Of a stretch of DNA of 64,000 bases, positions 38,957 through 50,110 are shown piece after piece. The position numbers were made by a program, and so were the translations under genes. This DNA is from Limanda limanda (lineage: Eukaryota > Chordata > Actinopteri > Pleuronectiformes > Pleuronectidae). The notes under the pieces are model-generated. The model did not search any database, had not been told where the DNA came from, and worked only from the letters and a program-made list of their open reading frames with translations. Positions within the stretch are counted from its first letter, which is position 1. Each line of letters starts with the position of its first letter. The stretch covers positions 17,947,507 through 18,011,506 of the forward strand of contig NC_083637.1 of the NCBI RefSeq assembly GCF_963576545.1, in the 5' to 3' direction.

Positions 38957-41600
38957 CAGTGACTCAACTGGAGTGAATCTCATCCTGGGACTCGGGAGGA
39001 CGAGGATCATTCCAGTTGCTGCATCAAGACCTGATTCTGTAAAGGAAAGCAGAGACAGGGCAGGGCCAGTCGGAAACCGGGACATATAAATAGACATGCA
39101 TCGCCCCCTGCTGTTTGTGGCTTGAAGAGGATTTATTCTGCAGCGAAGGCTCAAAGCACTGGTTGCTCACTGACTTTTGATCATACTGCTGTGACTCTGC
39201 AGCTTGAACTTTGTTTCTGTACATCCTTTGACCTGAAGACAAAACTGGAGATCCTGTTTTCAACGATCACTGGACATAATGTACTCGGGATAAAAAACTG
39301 GAACGATGTATTAAACCTGATGTGGGTTCTATTGTTTCCTGGTGTAGTGTTAGCTGAGGCAGTTTGGTACAGTGTAGAGAGAGGCGTTTAGGGCAATACA
39401 GTGACACAGACATACAAAGTTGACGTGCAAGACTGTAAACTTGAGCGAGACAGACATGAAGGCGGGTCAGTCCACTGTTGTCCAATCTGTAGACTGCTGT
39501 CTTTTCTCCCCCTGTCATGTCGGTGGTGTCTGAATGGATGTGATGTGCTCGGACCAGCAGGTGTTGAAATGAGGCTGAGGAAGGAGGCAGAAGTGGTGAG
39601 AGAAAGAAATGAAGAATGTCTTGATTTGAAGTTGAAAACGATGAATTAAGCAACAGTGGGAAGTCGGATGATGATCCACGGATCCTATCACAGGAGGTAT
39701 TTGTCTTTTGTGAAGTCAGCGAAGGTTTATAGAAGGTGAAGTTTTTTGGGGGGTTTATATTCTTGAGACCATGTCTTCCAGGAACTTGAGACAGCACTTG
39801 CAGAGTCAATCAGTCCAGTGGTGAACCTTTTTTCACCAAGAAGTGTCCCTTAGGTTGGATCAGGCGAGTAGCAGAGTGTCACTTTATGAGGCTGCAACCG
39901 AGGAGTGTCTTTAAATTGTATACTTCCGTGGCTGCTGTTCGCCAGCAAGAGAACAAGCTCGTGAGGATTCTCTCGATAGCAATAGACCCAATGATGTTGC
40001 ACAGAAATGTTATGATATGAATGTATAGGACGTACGGTGGAGTGACGAGTAGCCATAGTAACGTGGTTTACTTATCTCTCTGTGCTCAGTAAAAATCAAC
40101 TCAGAAACTGGATGTGAGTGTCCATCACCTTTTTGGTACAAAAGGATTAGTACAGTTTTTTATTCCCAACTTTATTCAAGAACGTGGTTTTTAGTTTGAC
40201 TGCAGGATGTTTTGTCACTTGCGTCTGTGCGCACATGAAACGTCTGCTCTATGATTTCTTCTCTGCTCTCGGTTATCTTTTTCTTCTGCGGTTGGATTTT
40301 TTTGTGAGATAAGTCTTTCAAAATTCCCCAACCAATAGAATGCTCGTTATAGTGTTAAAAATGAAATTGTCCCGCCCACATCGTGGGTGTGTTAGCTTTA
40401 CTGCACAAGCAAAATCTGAATGTGACAAAATCTGAATGTGCCACCAATAAATCCTGCTCTCAAACAGAAACACCACGCTGTCCAATAAAGACGGGGGGGA
40501 AATCCTACAGATTAGAAATCTCAATCTCTGAAGCCAACAGGTCTCAGATTGTAGGGAATGGCTCTCTGGTACTCTCTTATACTGTAAATATCATGAATGT
40601 ACAACTTGATATTTCACTTTGTGTGTGGCCCAAAAAGGCTTTTTGAATTGAAATCTGCGGTGTATGACGTGTTCAGTATTCTGTACTGCAATGAGGTTGT
40701 TTTTTTAAGATGGGAAATAATTACAATCTGCTGTGTCATGTAATGATTTAAAACTTGAGTTTTGCTTCCTTGCACAAAAAAGACGTTTGTTTCCTTTTGC
40801 ATGGATCAACTTTTCTTCTGTCTGTGCCTTTTTTGAGGACATGTTTCAGGAAGACGTTGCTATAGATCTCCACAGGTACGTTTCTATGTCTGTGTCTGAC
40901 ATATTTTCTGGAATTTCTTGAAATGTTGTTATTATAAAGTGATAATTTGTATTCACGTGCCACTCACCACTGTTTTTTCAGATTGACAAAATGAGATTTT
41001 ATACAGTTTTATCATGAGAGACCTTGTGATTGCTTTTGGTGTTCACATTAGAAAAGCACTATAGCACACTGCTTTGTAGGGTACTCAATCCAGCTTAGCA
41101 AATTTGGAATATTTGATCAATAATATTTTTGAATGCAATGGGGGACTTTTTGTTTTATGTTTTAAATTGGCCTTTTATATGGTTGTAAATCGTCTTCCTT
41201 AAGCTAAATGTTGAGCATTATGAGCAATATTTTAATATACTTAATTTCCACCAGCTGATTTTTGTCCTGTTTTTGCCTCACAAATATATAGCTGCTCGTG
41301 CCAACATAGGTTTAAACAGAAAAAGAAAATAAAAACTGTAAAAACAGTTAATCCATCTTTAATGTTATTAGGGCTGTCCAATGCAATGTTATCACTAAGT
41401 GGCAATAAAAATGACTTTGGCAGTGATGCTGGCTCATGAAACATCATCAGTTTAAACTGGTTTTTTTGTCCTCATAATAAACAACAATTTCTAAAAGATA
41501 AATCCACTTATTCTGTTCTGTCTGTGAATGCTGCTGCTCTCTTCTTAACCATCACAGTGATTAAACACTTTTTCTGTAAATAAAAAAACATTTACCACCT
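38957..41600 (+). other. rab11fip4: rab11fip4 3' untranslated region (end approximate)
   Basis: There is no coding signal after the stop, and AATAAA occurs at 40446, 41328, 41405, 41476 and 41579. The last lies about 650 bp before the next gene's promoter region, so the UTR probably runs to about 41.6 kb with shorter forms possible. Pumilio-type UGUAAAUA motifs occur at 40583-40590 and 41575-41582. Transcript ends cannot be fixed from sequence alone. Confidence 0.6.
41579..41584 (+). terminator. rab11fip4: Likely distal poly(A) signal of rab11fip4
   Basis: AATAAA followed by an A-run. It overlaps a Pumilio-type TGTAAATA (41575-41582). It is the last AATAAA before the coprs promoter region. 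Other AATAAA copies upstream may be used. Confidence 0.45.
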
Positions 41601-42235
41601 TGCAATTGAAATGTTTATCTATTTCAGCGTTGTCTCAAATATCCAGGGAAACAAGTAAACATATGATTGCACGTTATTTGAATTAATACCGCAGTCTGAC
41701 TTAGACAAAAAGGGCCAGGTAGTGCTTCACTATGTTTTCAGTGAGAGAACGTTTGAGAGACAGCAGGATGGCATCATGAGCAGATTTTGCATCATGTAAC
41801 TCTCTTTAGAAATCATTTGACCGATGTATGATAATATGAAAACAACTTCACCAATTTGACGACACTTTCAAAACGTCAAAACAAAATAGTGCTTTGTGCA
41901 TATTCAAGTCTGCTACTCATCAGTGGTGAGGGAATTCTCAAAGCATTTTACTACAGAGGGCTTTTTATTCCATCACCTTTTTGGGTCCTCTTGAAACATT
42001 TCTGTTGTCGTTTTTGCAATTTGCAGCGAGTTTCTGTATTTGCATGTGTTGTGACTTTTTCTTTCAGCTCTACTGTCCTCATATTGATGAAGTTGTTTCT
42101 TTAAATTGCACCTATTTCTTCTATTTGCACTGGTTTTCCTCTATTTGCATGCGTCTGATCATTTGTAGTGCATTGAGCTCTCTCGGCCACCGTAGGTTTT
42201 TAAAAACCAAACAACCTGGCAAACGTGGAAACGCT

Positions 42236-42349
42236 ATGACCTGTATTCGGTGGAATGGCGCCCCCCAGCGGCCCGTGTCCCTCCTGCTCCCCCTTCGCCC
42301 CTCAGTGTGTGTGGGTGTCTGCTGCTGCTGAGCTCCGGGACTCTTACAG
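42236..42349 (+). other. coprs: Probable 5' exon 1 of coprs (left edge uncertain)
   Basis: GC-rich block in AT-rich surroundings, ending in a strong donor TTACAG|GTAAGA (intron from 42350). It contains two upstream ATGs. The one at 42236 opens a frame that stops at 42331. The one at 42255 (AATGG) opens a frame that crosses the splice junction and stops at TGA 43629-43631, four bases before the main ATG. The transcription start is not visible. Confidence 0.5.
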
Positions 42350-43627
42350 GTAAGAGGTCAGCGGGTTGGACCAGAGAACACGAGCTCCGTAATTCAGCCT
42401 CCACTGGTTGGATCGGTTTTAGTAATCGGTTTAAATATTTCTCCATGGCAACCGCGTTCACGCACAGGCGCAGCAGCAGCAGCGGACACAGCTGCCAATC
42501 AGCAGGCTAGCAGGTGGCTAGCAGGTGGCTAAGCTAACAGGTGGCACACAGGAGAAAACTGACTTCACAAAGTTGACCTGCTATTAATGAATCCAGTGTG
42601 CTCGTCCAACACAAAACTTTCTACAAGTTGTATTATACTTGATTGGATATTAAGGAGGATTTTGTTTCTAACTATTTTATAGAAACACACAACACATGGT
42701 TTACTATTTACTATCATTTGATCACATACAAACACACACACTGATGAAGCAGTAAAATCATGCTAATGTAAAGTAAACGTGGCCCACGTTTTGTATGATT
42801 TGCTTTAAATGGGATCGTGGCTCACTTTATAAAGTACATGATTTATTATAATGACTATCATAAATAACATGATAATGTTTTAAAATCTTTATATTTCTGT
42901 CATTGGCAACAATCAAATGTGCAAAACCAAGTTAAATTATTCCTACTAAAGACGTGAATCCTTGAAATTCTTTTGTGTGCCAAACACCAGGGGAAGATAA
43001 AGTTGTCGATCAACAGTGAGCAAATGTTACTCGAACGTGTGATCTGAGGATTAAAACCTGTTAGGTGCTGTTGTGGGAGAGTATGTGGAAATGATTTGAA
43101 ACGGAACACATTCAACATTATAAGGAAACCTGATCTTTTATAGTTCTTGAGTATTATTTTTAAAGATTATTTTTAAACAGTGGTTAGGATTGATGGCACA
43201 GAGGAATAAGCAACACATAATATATACAATATCACAGGATTCAAACTTTAAATGTTGTGTTTTAAGTCAAGCTATCAATACACAACTGCTCATTCACACA
43301 CAAAAAAAGTTTTTTGAACCAGACTTAGACCACCTTCACTTGAAGTGGACTCAGTAAGTGGACTTCTTCAGTATCATGATTGAGAGAAGGACACTACCTG
43401 CTGTAATTCCCATTTGAAAGTTTTTTTGTTTTCTTTCAATTATAACATTGATGTTCCTCAATATAAAATCTGGATAAGTTCAGAATGTTATGAGCCTATG
43501 TTCTGGCCATCAGTTTTAATTGTTTCATCTTCTTTACTGAGAAATCCCTACACTTGACCACAATACCCAGTGTTTAAACTTTCTTTCAAGCTGCTTCTAT
43601 ATCAAACCGTCTGTCTGTACATTACAG
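42350..43627 (+). other. coprs intron 1
   Basis: 1.28 kb; starts GC-rich with a small tandem repeat (42501-42546), then AT-rich with no recognised content. Confidence 0.6.
42501..42546 (+). repeat. Small tandem repeat (GCTAGCAGGTG)
   Basis: Two exact GCTAGCAGGTG units followed by a third with an insertion (GCTAAGCTAACAGGTG). It lies just inside coprs intron 1. Confidence 0.85.
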
Positions 43628-44126
43628 GTGACGCGATGCCTCAGATTGATGTGAACGTCGAGGGTAGAAGAGGAAGAACGCGTCACAACACCTGGAAAGC
43701 AAACGGTCTGGTCAATGGTTATGCCCCAGGCACAAGTATTGTTAATGGAACCGCTTCTCGTAATGGCTGCCCAGCTTCTGCCTCTAAGAACAGTGAGAGC
43801 ACACCAGCTGGCATCCTGAATGGTACCAAACCACAACACATGGTTAATGGTTATATGAACCACTGGCACAGAGGCAAGTGTACTAAAGCAGCGCCCCCGG
43901 GGACGCTCAGGAAACCAGGAGGTGCTACTTCAGCTGTGACTGATGCCTCCGCCGGGGTCGGCAGCAGAGACATTTCAAATGGTGTCTCGGTCAATGGAGC
44001 CAGCAGTCTAGACATCGTAGCTTTGCTTGTTAAATGTGAGCAAACGGCACCAGGGCCCAGCCTGTTGGCCTCAGGCGCAGCAGTGAAGGACCAGAGGAGA
44101 AGGAAGAAGTTCAGACGTAAGAAAAG
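43628..44126 (+). CDS. coprs: coprs exon 2 (start codon, basic NLS)
   Basis: Acceptor GTACATTACAG, donor AAAAG|GTGAGT. The ATG at 43636 is eight bases into the exon. It encodes residues 1-163 and two bases of Arg164. The upstream frame is open back into intron and exon 1 but has no ATG in exon 1, so 43636 is the first usable start. Confidence 0.82.
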
Positions 44127-45116
44127 GTGAGTCCCCGACCTGATGGTTGGTTTTTGATACAGCCAAAATGCTTGTTAAGCCATTATTATTCATTGTTTCT
44201 CCCCAATATAAGTTCAACCTGAGACTTTATGACGACATATTGACTGGGTGTGGCATAGATTTAAAAAATACATGATTGTCTCCTCCCCTTTGATGGACCT
44301 GCTAACTTGGGTGCAGTTTTAATTTGGGCCTTACAACTCTCATAAGAGTCAGAGATGTTCCGATGTCATTTTTCTCGCCCGCTAAATCTCTGTTACCTGG
44401 ACTTTGCAAATTGGCCCATATCGAGTTCTCGTCAGATATTAGTGCATACAAAAAATATATATATTAAATGGTATTTTTCCTGCAGGCTTCGAACCCTGTA
44501 TGGAAGTGATGATTGCTATCATATTTGAATGGTGTGGCTCAGGTTAAACAAATACATCCAAATTGCCTACAAACTACCACGTCTCCACCTTCAATAATGA
44601 TATGGGTTAAGACTTGCCAATTGTATAAAACATGCCAATTGCAAAGATGAAGTTTGTCTCATGGTAACTTTAATAAACCGATAAGTCAACTTTTACAGAG
44701 CCCCTGAAGTCGCCTCTGTGCCGCCACAAGAGGAGGAAGACTGGGAGAGCGAGATCCGAGACGTCACAGCCACTGGATGGGAGGAGATGTGCTTCGGGTG
44801 CATCCCCTATGGTAAAATGTCTCCCTTCACAACTTATGTCACAATATATTATTGTGATTGTGACAATTTATTTTATTTTTTTCTATAAGAGAAGTATTAG
44901 GTAGTACAGATGTTTGACTGGCGTTTCGTGCCTCCTCCAGGTCCAGAGGATGTGCTTCATTTTGGTTTGCGGGATCTGACACTAAAGCAAGAAGACCAAG
45001 TCGACCTGCATCCGAAGGCCAGGTACAGCCCGGCCGAACACCACCTACTTCCTCTCAAGAGGTCCTTGTGCTCCACTCTCCCTGAGCCAGGCCAGTTTGA
45101 AGACGCTGACGAGTAA
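43636..45116 (+). CDS. coprs: COPRS-like protein (coordinator of PRMT5), 3 coding exons, 259 aa
   Basis: Join 43636-44126, 44699-44811, 44941-45116: 780 nt, 259 codons plus TAA, no internal stop. Residues 10-17 are Arg/Gly-rich (GRRGRTRH). Residues 18-121 are low-complexity with eight Asn-Gly pairs. Residues 154-164 (RRRKKFRRKKR) are a clear nuclear localisation signal across the first junction. Residues 174-185 (QEEEDWESEIRD) and the acidic end PEPGQFEDADE resemble the EDW(D/E)SE motif and acidic GQF tail that I recall for COPRS. In mammals COPRS recruits the arginine methyltransferase PRMT5 to histone H4. Human COPRS is 184 aa, so this protein is longer, mainly through the N-terminal part. 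The position next to rab11fip4 matches human 17q11.2. Seen: the exons and motifs. Inferred: orthology, since the N-terminal part shows no clear match. Confidence 0.68.
44127..44698 (+). other. coprs intron 2
   Basis: 572 bp, ordinary intron sequence; nothing else seen. Confidence 0.8.
44699..44811 (+). CDS. coprs: coprs exon 3
   Basis: Acceptor CTTTTACAG, donor CTATG|GTAAAA. It encodes residues 165-201 plus one base of Gly202: an acidic segment with EEEDWESEIRD, then GWEEMCFGCIPY. 113 nt. Confidence 0.85.
44941..45116 (+). CDS. coprs: coprs exon 4 (stop and acidic tail)
   Basis: Acceptor GCCTCCTCCAG. It encodes residues 203-259 and ends with GQFEDADE and TAA at 45114-45116. The sequence GAGTAAG at the stop also looks like a splice donor, but the acidic tail matches a natural COPRS end, so I read it as the stop. 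Confidence 0.82.
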
Positions 45117-45830
45117 GCCAGATATTTTCTGTCAAGTTAGCGGAGTGCGTAAGTGCTCACTTGAAAAATTTACTGTTGGCCTATTTAGTTAGCTCCTAAT
45201 GGCACTCGGAGCGCCCATCCCAAGAATGTTTGTTCAGTCGTTATCTTTCTTGTTTCCTCTAATCTTAAACGTTTGTGGAAGATATTCAATTTAAAACTTT
45301 AGGTTAGCATCTATGCAAAATCCAATTGTTAAATGCTATTGGAGGATGGAGTCTGGGTTGAAATCAAGTTGTTTTTTATCGTTATTTCTATTTTATATTC
45401 AGATTTTATATTTCTTTTAAATCACTAGATTAATGTCTGTTAGGCTTCTGTGATCTTAAGGAATGATTTTAGTTAATGTCACACTTCGGTGACTGTTGTC
45501 AGGAATGCATTTGCTGTTGAATTTCATAGCTCCATCATTTTGCTCGACTTTTAAAGAACTAAAATATTAGTTTCAATCTTTTAAGTTTTTGTGTTTGAAC
45601 GCACCTGAATCGGAAACACTGTTTTCGTCATTAGTTAAGCGGTTATGCATTCAATTGTATTGTTTATTTATTTGTTCACGACAAACGCATGAAGAAGAAG
45701 AATCTTAATTTGGGACAGTCGACCTTACAAAGAAATTATGGATTGATTGTGTAACAGCGACAAATCATTATCTGTATGTTTAGATCTTCATTTTCATTAC
45801 AAGAATAAATCAATTGTGATTTCTAACTTG
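45117..45830 (+). other. coprs: coprs 3' untranslated region (approximate)
   Basis: AT-rich, no coding signal, closed by the AATAAA at 45804. The end is inferred. Confidence 0.5.
45804..45809 (+). terminator. coprs: Likely poly(A) signal of coprs
   Basis: AATAAA about 690 bp after the stop, followed within 35 bp by TG-rich sequence. The 3' UTR would be 45117 to about 45830. Confidence 0.5.
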
Positions 45831-48800
45831 TGCTCAACCCTTTGCATGTATATTTCCACACCTGCAGCAGGGCGAATTGGCCCACCTCTGATTTTCATCT
45901 ATTCATCCCATTTAGCTACATAAATAATAATGATAAAACATTTAGTTTTAACGGTGGTCAAAGGCACTTTACAGTATTACAAAAAAAACTGAACGCAATA
46001 ATAGATTAAGATAGATTTATTAACTATTAATATATAATACACATCATAATCACACATTGAAATACAACCTACTCGTCTAAATCATTAAAAGCAACACATA
46101 GATTTGCGTATCTGGTTTGAATAGAACTGACTTGTTTTGAAAGGAAGCTTTTTAGACGTAATGACATTACTTGGCCACTAGATGGAGGAATCGGTGTAAG
46201 CTTGGGTTGTCTCTGCCTTCAGTCCACACACCTTGGGGAGTTCATTGGGTTCATTCCCAAGGACTTGGGAGACACAAGCACTTACTTGCATGCTGCTCAG
46301 TCCTCATTTCTCTCCGGGGTTTCATTCAGACCGCCAACAAAAAAGCTGAAGGAGTTGCAGGCAACTGTTACCAAACTGATTAGAGTCATCTAATAATGCT
46401 GAATCATTCATGTTCAAAGACACCGTTTCAATAATAGATCGAGGTCATAATCTCCGGTGAAATCCACAGCCTGATGGGACTCTGTAGTTGAATTTCAAGC
46501 AAAGCTCGGAGGGCCTTTTTCTTTTCTCTCTCAAGCAAAAGTATGCAACAGATCCGTAGCTATCAAAGAGATGAAGTCACTTTTGATGTTCCCCAGCCCT
46601 TTGCGAGGATTTCATTGTTGATGTTGAGTGCAAATGTGACTGCAGGAGCAATGGGGGAAAGATGAAGACATTGTGCTTTTTCCTGCTGTTTGAAGTGATT
46701 GAACGGTCACTGAAATGTCAAAAGTAAGTTTACCATAACACCGTAAAGGTAATCCTGTCGGGGGGGGGGGGGGGCAATGTTTATGTGCCTTTTGTGTCTG
46801 TGTAGGTTTGCTGTTGGTCGTCCCACCACCACCACCACCAGACAAAAGACATACAGGTTAGAGCTGAGTGAACTTTAATGCTTTTCTTTGCCTGTACTCG
46901 ATGGTCTTGTGTTAGAGTGACGACCTGTCAAGAGTATACCCTGCCTCCCCCCCCCCCCCCCCGTGCATGCTGGGATAGTTTCCAGGATGTTCAGCCCTGA
47001 ACAGAATACGCCAAAAATGTATGGATTAACTTTCATCTGTGTTTGTCTTCATGTGTTTGAAGCATTTTTTTCCAGGAAGCTGACCCATACCGAGTGTCAT
47101 TGTTCATTTACTGCACCGATGATCATTCTTTGCAAACTTGGCTTCGCCCTACAGCGAAAATCCGCTCCAAAGCAGAATACCCATATGCTATTTATTTGAT
47201 ATTTTAGACAGTTTAATAAATATTTGTGAGCACGAACAACTCTTCCAAGTCCAGAAACTAGAAAAGTCTTGTCGTGAGATGGACGCCTTTTAGCTGCTTC
47301 TTCGACAGGAAGTGATGCATCATCACAATCTCCACGGCAATGTGACCCGTTTTGTTTGAAAGTATTAAGAAAAGTATTTGTTATTTTCACAAATATGCCT
47401 GTTTTAAAAGTCCTGTTCAACACCCTCGGCCTCCTCTCGAAGCCCATCTGTTATTCATTGTCACTGGAGCGGCTCACATACTGGTGCACTCTCACTTTTC
47501 CCTCTGTAAGCCTCGGCTGCTCCACATTGTCAAATCCTGACTAAACCAGCATTCAGGATCATAAAATGGAGCATTGGCGTTTGCATTCAAGGGATTTCCC
47601 TTTATTGCTGCAGTAGCTGTTATAGTCTAGCATTAAAGCATTTTGTGTGGTTGGAATAATAGAAATAGCAATAATACATCTCATACATGTTGTAACCTTG
47701 GTGATTTATTAATGGTCTTATATGACCCAGTGAATCCTCTCGCCACATCCTGTGCTGTGGATAAATAAGCAGATATAACGCAGGTCTGAGCTGATCAGTC
47801 AAACTGCTGCTATGGACTTTATTGCCCAAAATGTAGAAAAGTCTTCAGCTCTAGAGAAAAACAAGGACATAGATTACAAATAAAACCAATAATAAAAAAG
47901 CTGTAATTCTGGAGAGCCAGTACAGCAGACCCATTACAAGAATTGCATGAATACTGTAACCTATATTTCATATTTTAACAATTTAATTGCACTTGGGAGA
48001 AAATATGTCTTGTGTCCAGGTAATATAAGTCTATTAACGGCCAGACCTTGATCGTTACAACGGTTTCTCATGCTGAGATGACTTTGGGATATCCGCTCCA
48101 GGCCTGTAGCGCCACATTTCTCACATGTGAATCACCACCAGTTCATCTGGTTCCAGTGTGACTAGTCATTTAGCATTCAGCCTCGTTATTGATCTGACAA
48201 CATAATGGTTTGTTAGCCTGGCACAAGAAGAGACCCAGGAGGAGACAGGAAGAAGGACTGTGGTCAGCTCAACCTCCTGCAGCTAAACCGAGGCAAACAC
48301 GCTGCGGTAGTGGATAGACATTTGTCATGAAAATCACCATCACCCTGACTGTGCGGTCCTATACTGATGTTTCTGCTTGTTGAACACGTAAATGCTGCAG
48401 CCAGATGTCCATACATACAAGTGATACTCTCCCGTATATTCATCTTAATGTAAACAAATCCAATGTAAAGACTTAAACCAAAGATAATTCAATATATAAA
48501 AAAAGTAATGTCTGAATTGATTTCTTGATAGTGAGAGTAGGTGGAGATGCATCATCCACCTTTATATACAGGCTACAGGCTAATATAGAATATTATTAGT
48601 AGTAGTATTAATGGCTTCCTGTGGTGTTCTGGGATATATGTTAATGTACTGTATCACTTGTTGGCATATTTTGTGCTGTTACGTCAATGATGCAAAAGTA
48701 TTCGTTGCATATATCTCAGATTTCATTTCAGCTAACATAAGCTTAACCCTTCATGAAATTCAGTTATTTTAAAGACACTAATATGTAAGTAACTGCAGAA

Positions 48801-48990
48801 TACAGTCAACAAAGGTGCAGTTATTATAACCCCATACTAAAGAACCTCACCCTGATCATAAAAGTTTTCCTGTAATATTAGTCGAAGTAATTCAAGCTAA
48901 GCTATGATGCTGAACCATCATGTAACAAAGTACTGTAGTTAAAGTATTAGGTTATTAGTAGTAGTTCACCATGAGGATGAATAAGTTCCC
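45831..48990. other. No gene seen
   Basis: AT-rich intergenic DNA. It holds a repeat fragment (45915-45985), a G-run (46760-46773), an (ACC)n run (46824-46838) and a C-run (46949-46962). The open stretch at 46222-46390 after a CTTCAG looks exon-like but has no recognisable content. Confidence 0.55.
45915..45985 (+). repeat. Short dispersed-repeat fragment
   Basis: AATAATAATGATAAAACATT then GGCACTTTACAGTATTACAA resembles a fish repeat whose first lines end in a CTTTACA motif. Degenerate. Confidence 0.4.
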
Positions 48991-50110
48991 TCACATCCTT
49001 CCACACAAACAGCATGTAATACAGTATGTGCTGTATCAATAGGATCCTGTAAATGACCTCCCACAGCGTGTGATAAATCCTCCAACCGGTTCAGACAGGC
49101 AGCCCTCTTCATTCTCTTCTGTGACTCACCTCCAGTCGAGGCTTTTTCATCTCTCCTCAGCGTGTCCGGTCATTTCCTGCGCCTTCTCTTGATTGATCTT
49201 ATAATGGCATGTTGGCAAGTACAGGAGGATGCCTGTGGGCAGCTAACCACAGCCAGAGCTAACCAGTACAAAAACATAAATAAATTGGCTGTTTTGGGGA
49301 GCTGAGATTCCAGTAAATTAGAACAATTATCTGCAGTCCACTCGTGAAAATTGGTAAAAGATGGAAACTACAAGGCCCTTTGGAAAATCTGCCTCAGTCG
49401 GGCTAGATCCATGCCAGTGTTATTTCATTGGAGATTTTATTTTTTTCCCCTTCTTTTGGCAACATTAAATTTAATGGCTCCTTGGCATTTTAGATTCTCT
49501 CCACTTCCTGGAAATGGTGAATAGTGTTTAATGGCTTGTTTTAGGCTGTGAGGTTGTGAGCACGTTGATTTCTCTAAGATTCTGTATTGCTCCCAAAGAA
49601 GAAGGTTCATGGTTTCCTGTCATTGTGACTTGACCCAGTAGGAAGACAGCCAGAGTATAAAAGATGTGGGTGATGGACCACTGAGGGGAAAAAAAACATT
49701 TTGCCTGTGGAAAGAGTTGGCAGTCGGCCACTGTAAAGGTTACAATAGCCTGATGACCGCGTTCACTGTTTCCAAACTTTGTGATGAGAGGAAAAGGTCT
49801 TGCAATGCTTCAACAGTCTCATCTATCTTAGCTTGTCGCATACTAAATCAACTCACTGCCTTAACATCCAACAACATTAATGCTTTTTATATTTTTCAAA
49901 TCCTGTGGCGCTGTAATCAAGATTTAACATATTATATATATGTTTTGTTGTAAGCTGTTCTGAGAGAAGCCATTGCCACATCTGGTGAACAGAAGAAGGG
50001 CAACGCATTTCGCTGAGTCAGAGTGATTGGAATTGGAGGCGTTTGCCTGGAGTCAAATCTTCACCATATGGTGAAACTGGAGCGCTGCAACCCTGGCTCT
50101 GGTAAACCTG
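48990..50110. other. Candidate conserved non-coding block
   Basis: Balanced-composition sequence with no simple repeats or repeat wording and many AATTA/TAAT cores and SOX-like motifs (for example AACAATTATC near 49323). It reads like fish enhancer DNA. This is an impression from texture; conservation was not measured. Confidence 0.25.

Noticed and set aside
42250..42510. GTG-initiated start for the coprs-like frame in exon 1
   Set aside because: The frame is open but has no ATG; ATG 43636 is the first standard start. Non-AUG use is possible but unsupported.
45110..45118. GAGTAAG as a splice donor at the end of coprs exon 4
   Set aside because: It resembles a donor, but the encoded acidic tail fits the natural end and the TAA closes the frame.
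46222..46393. Exon-like stretch after CTTCAG
   Set aside because: It looks like an acceptor followed by 57 open codons, but there is no donor, partner exon or recognisable content.
38957..48000. miR-193a and miR-365 hairpins expected near RAB11FIP4-COPRS
   Set aside because: Read for both mature sequences on both strands and saw none; not an exhaustive search.
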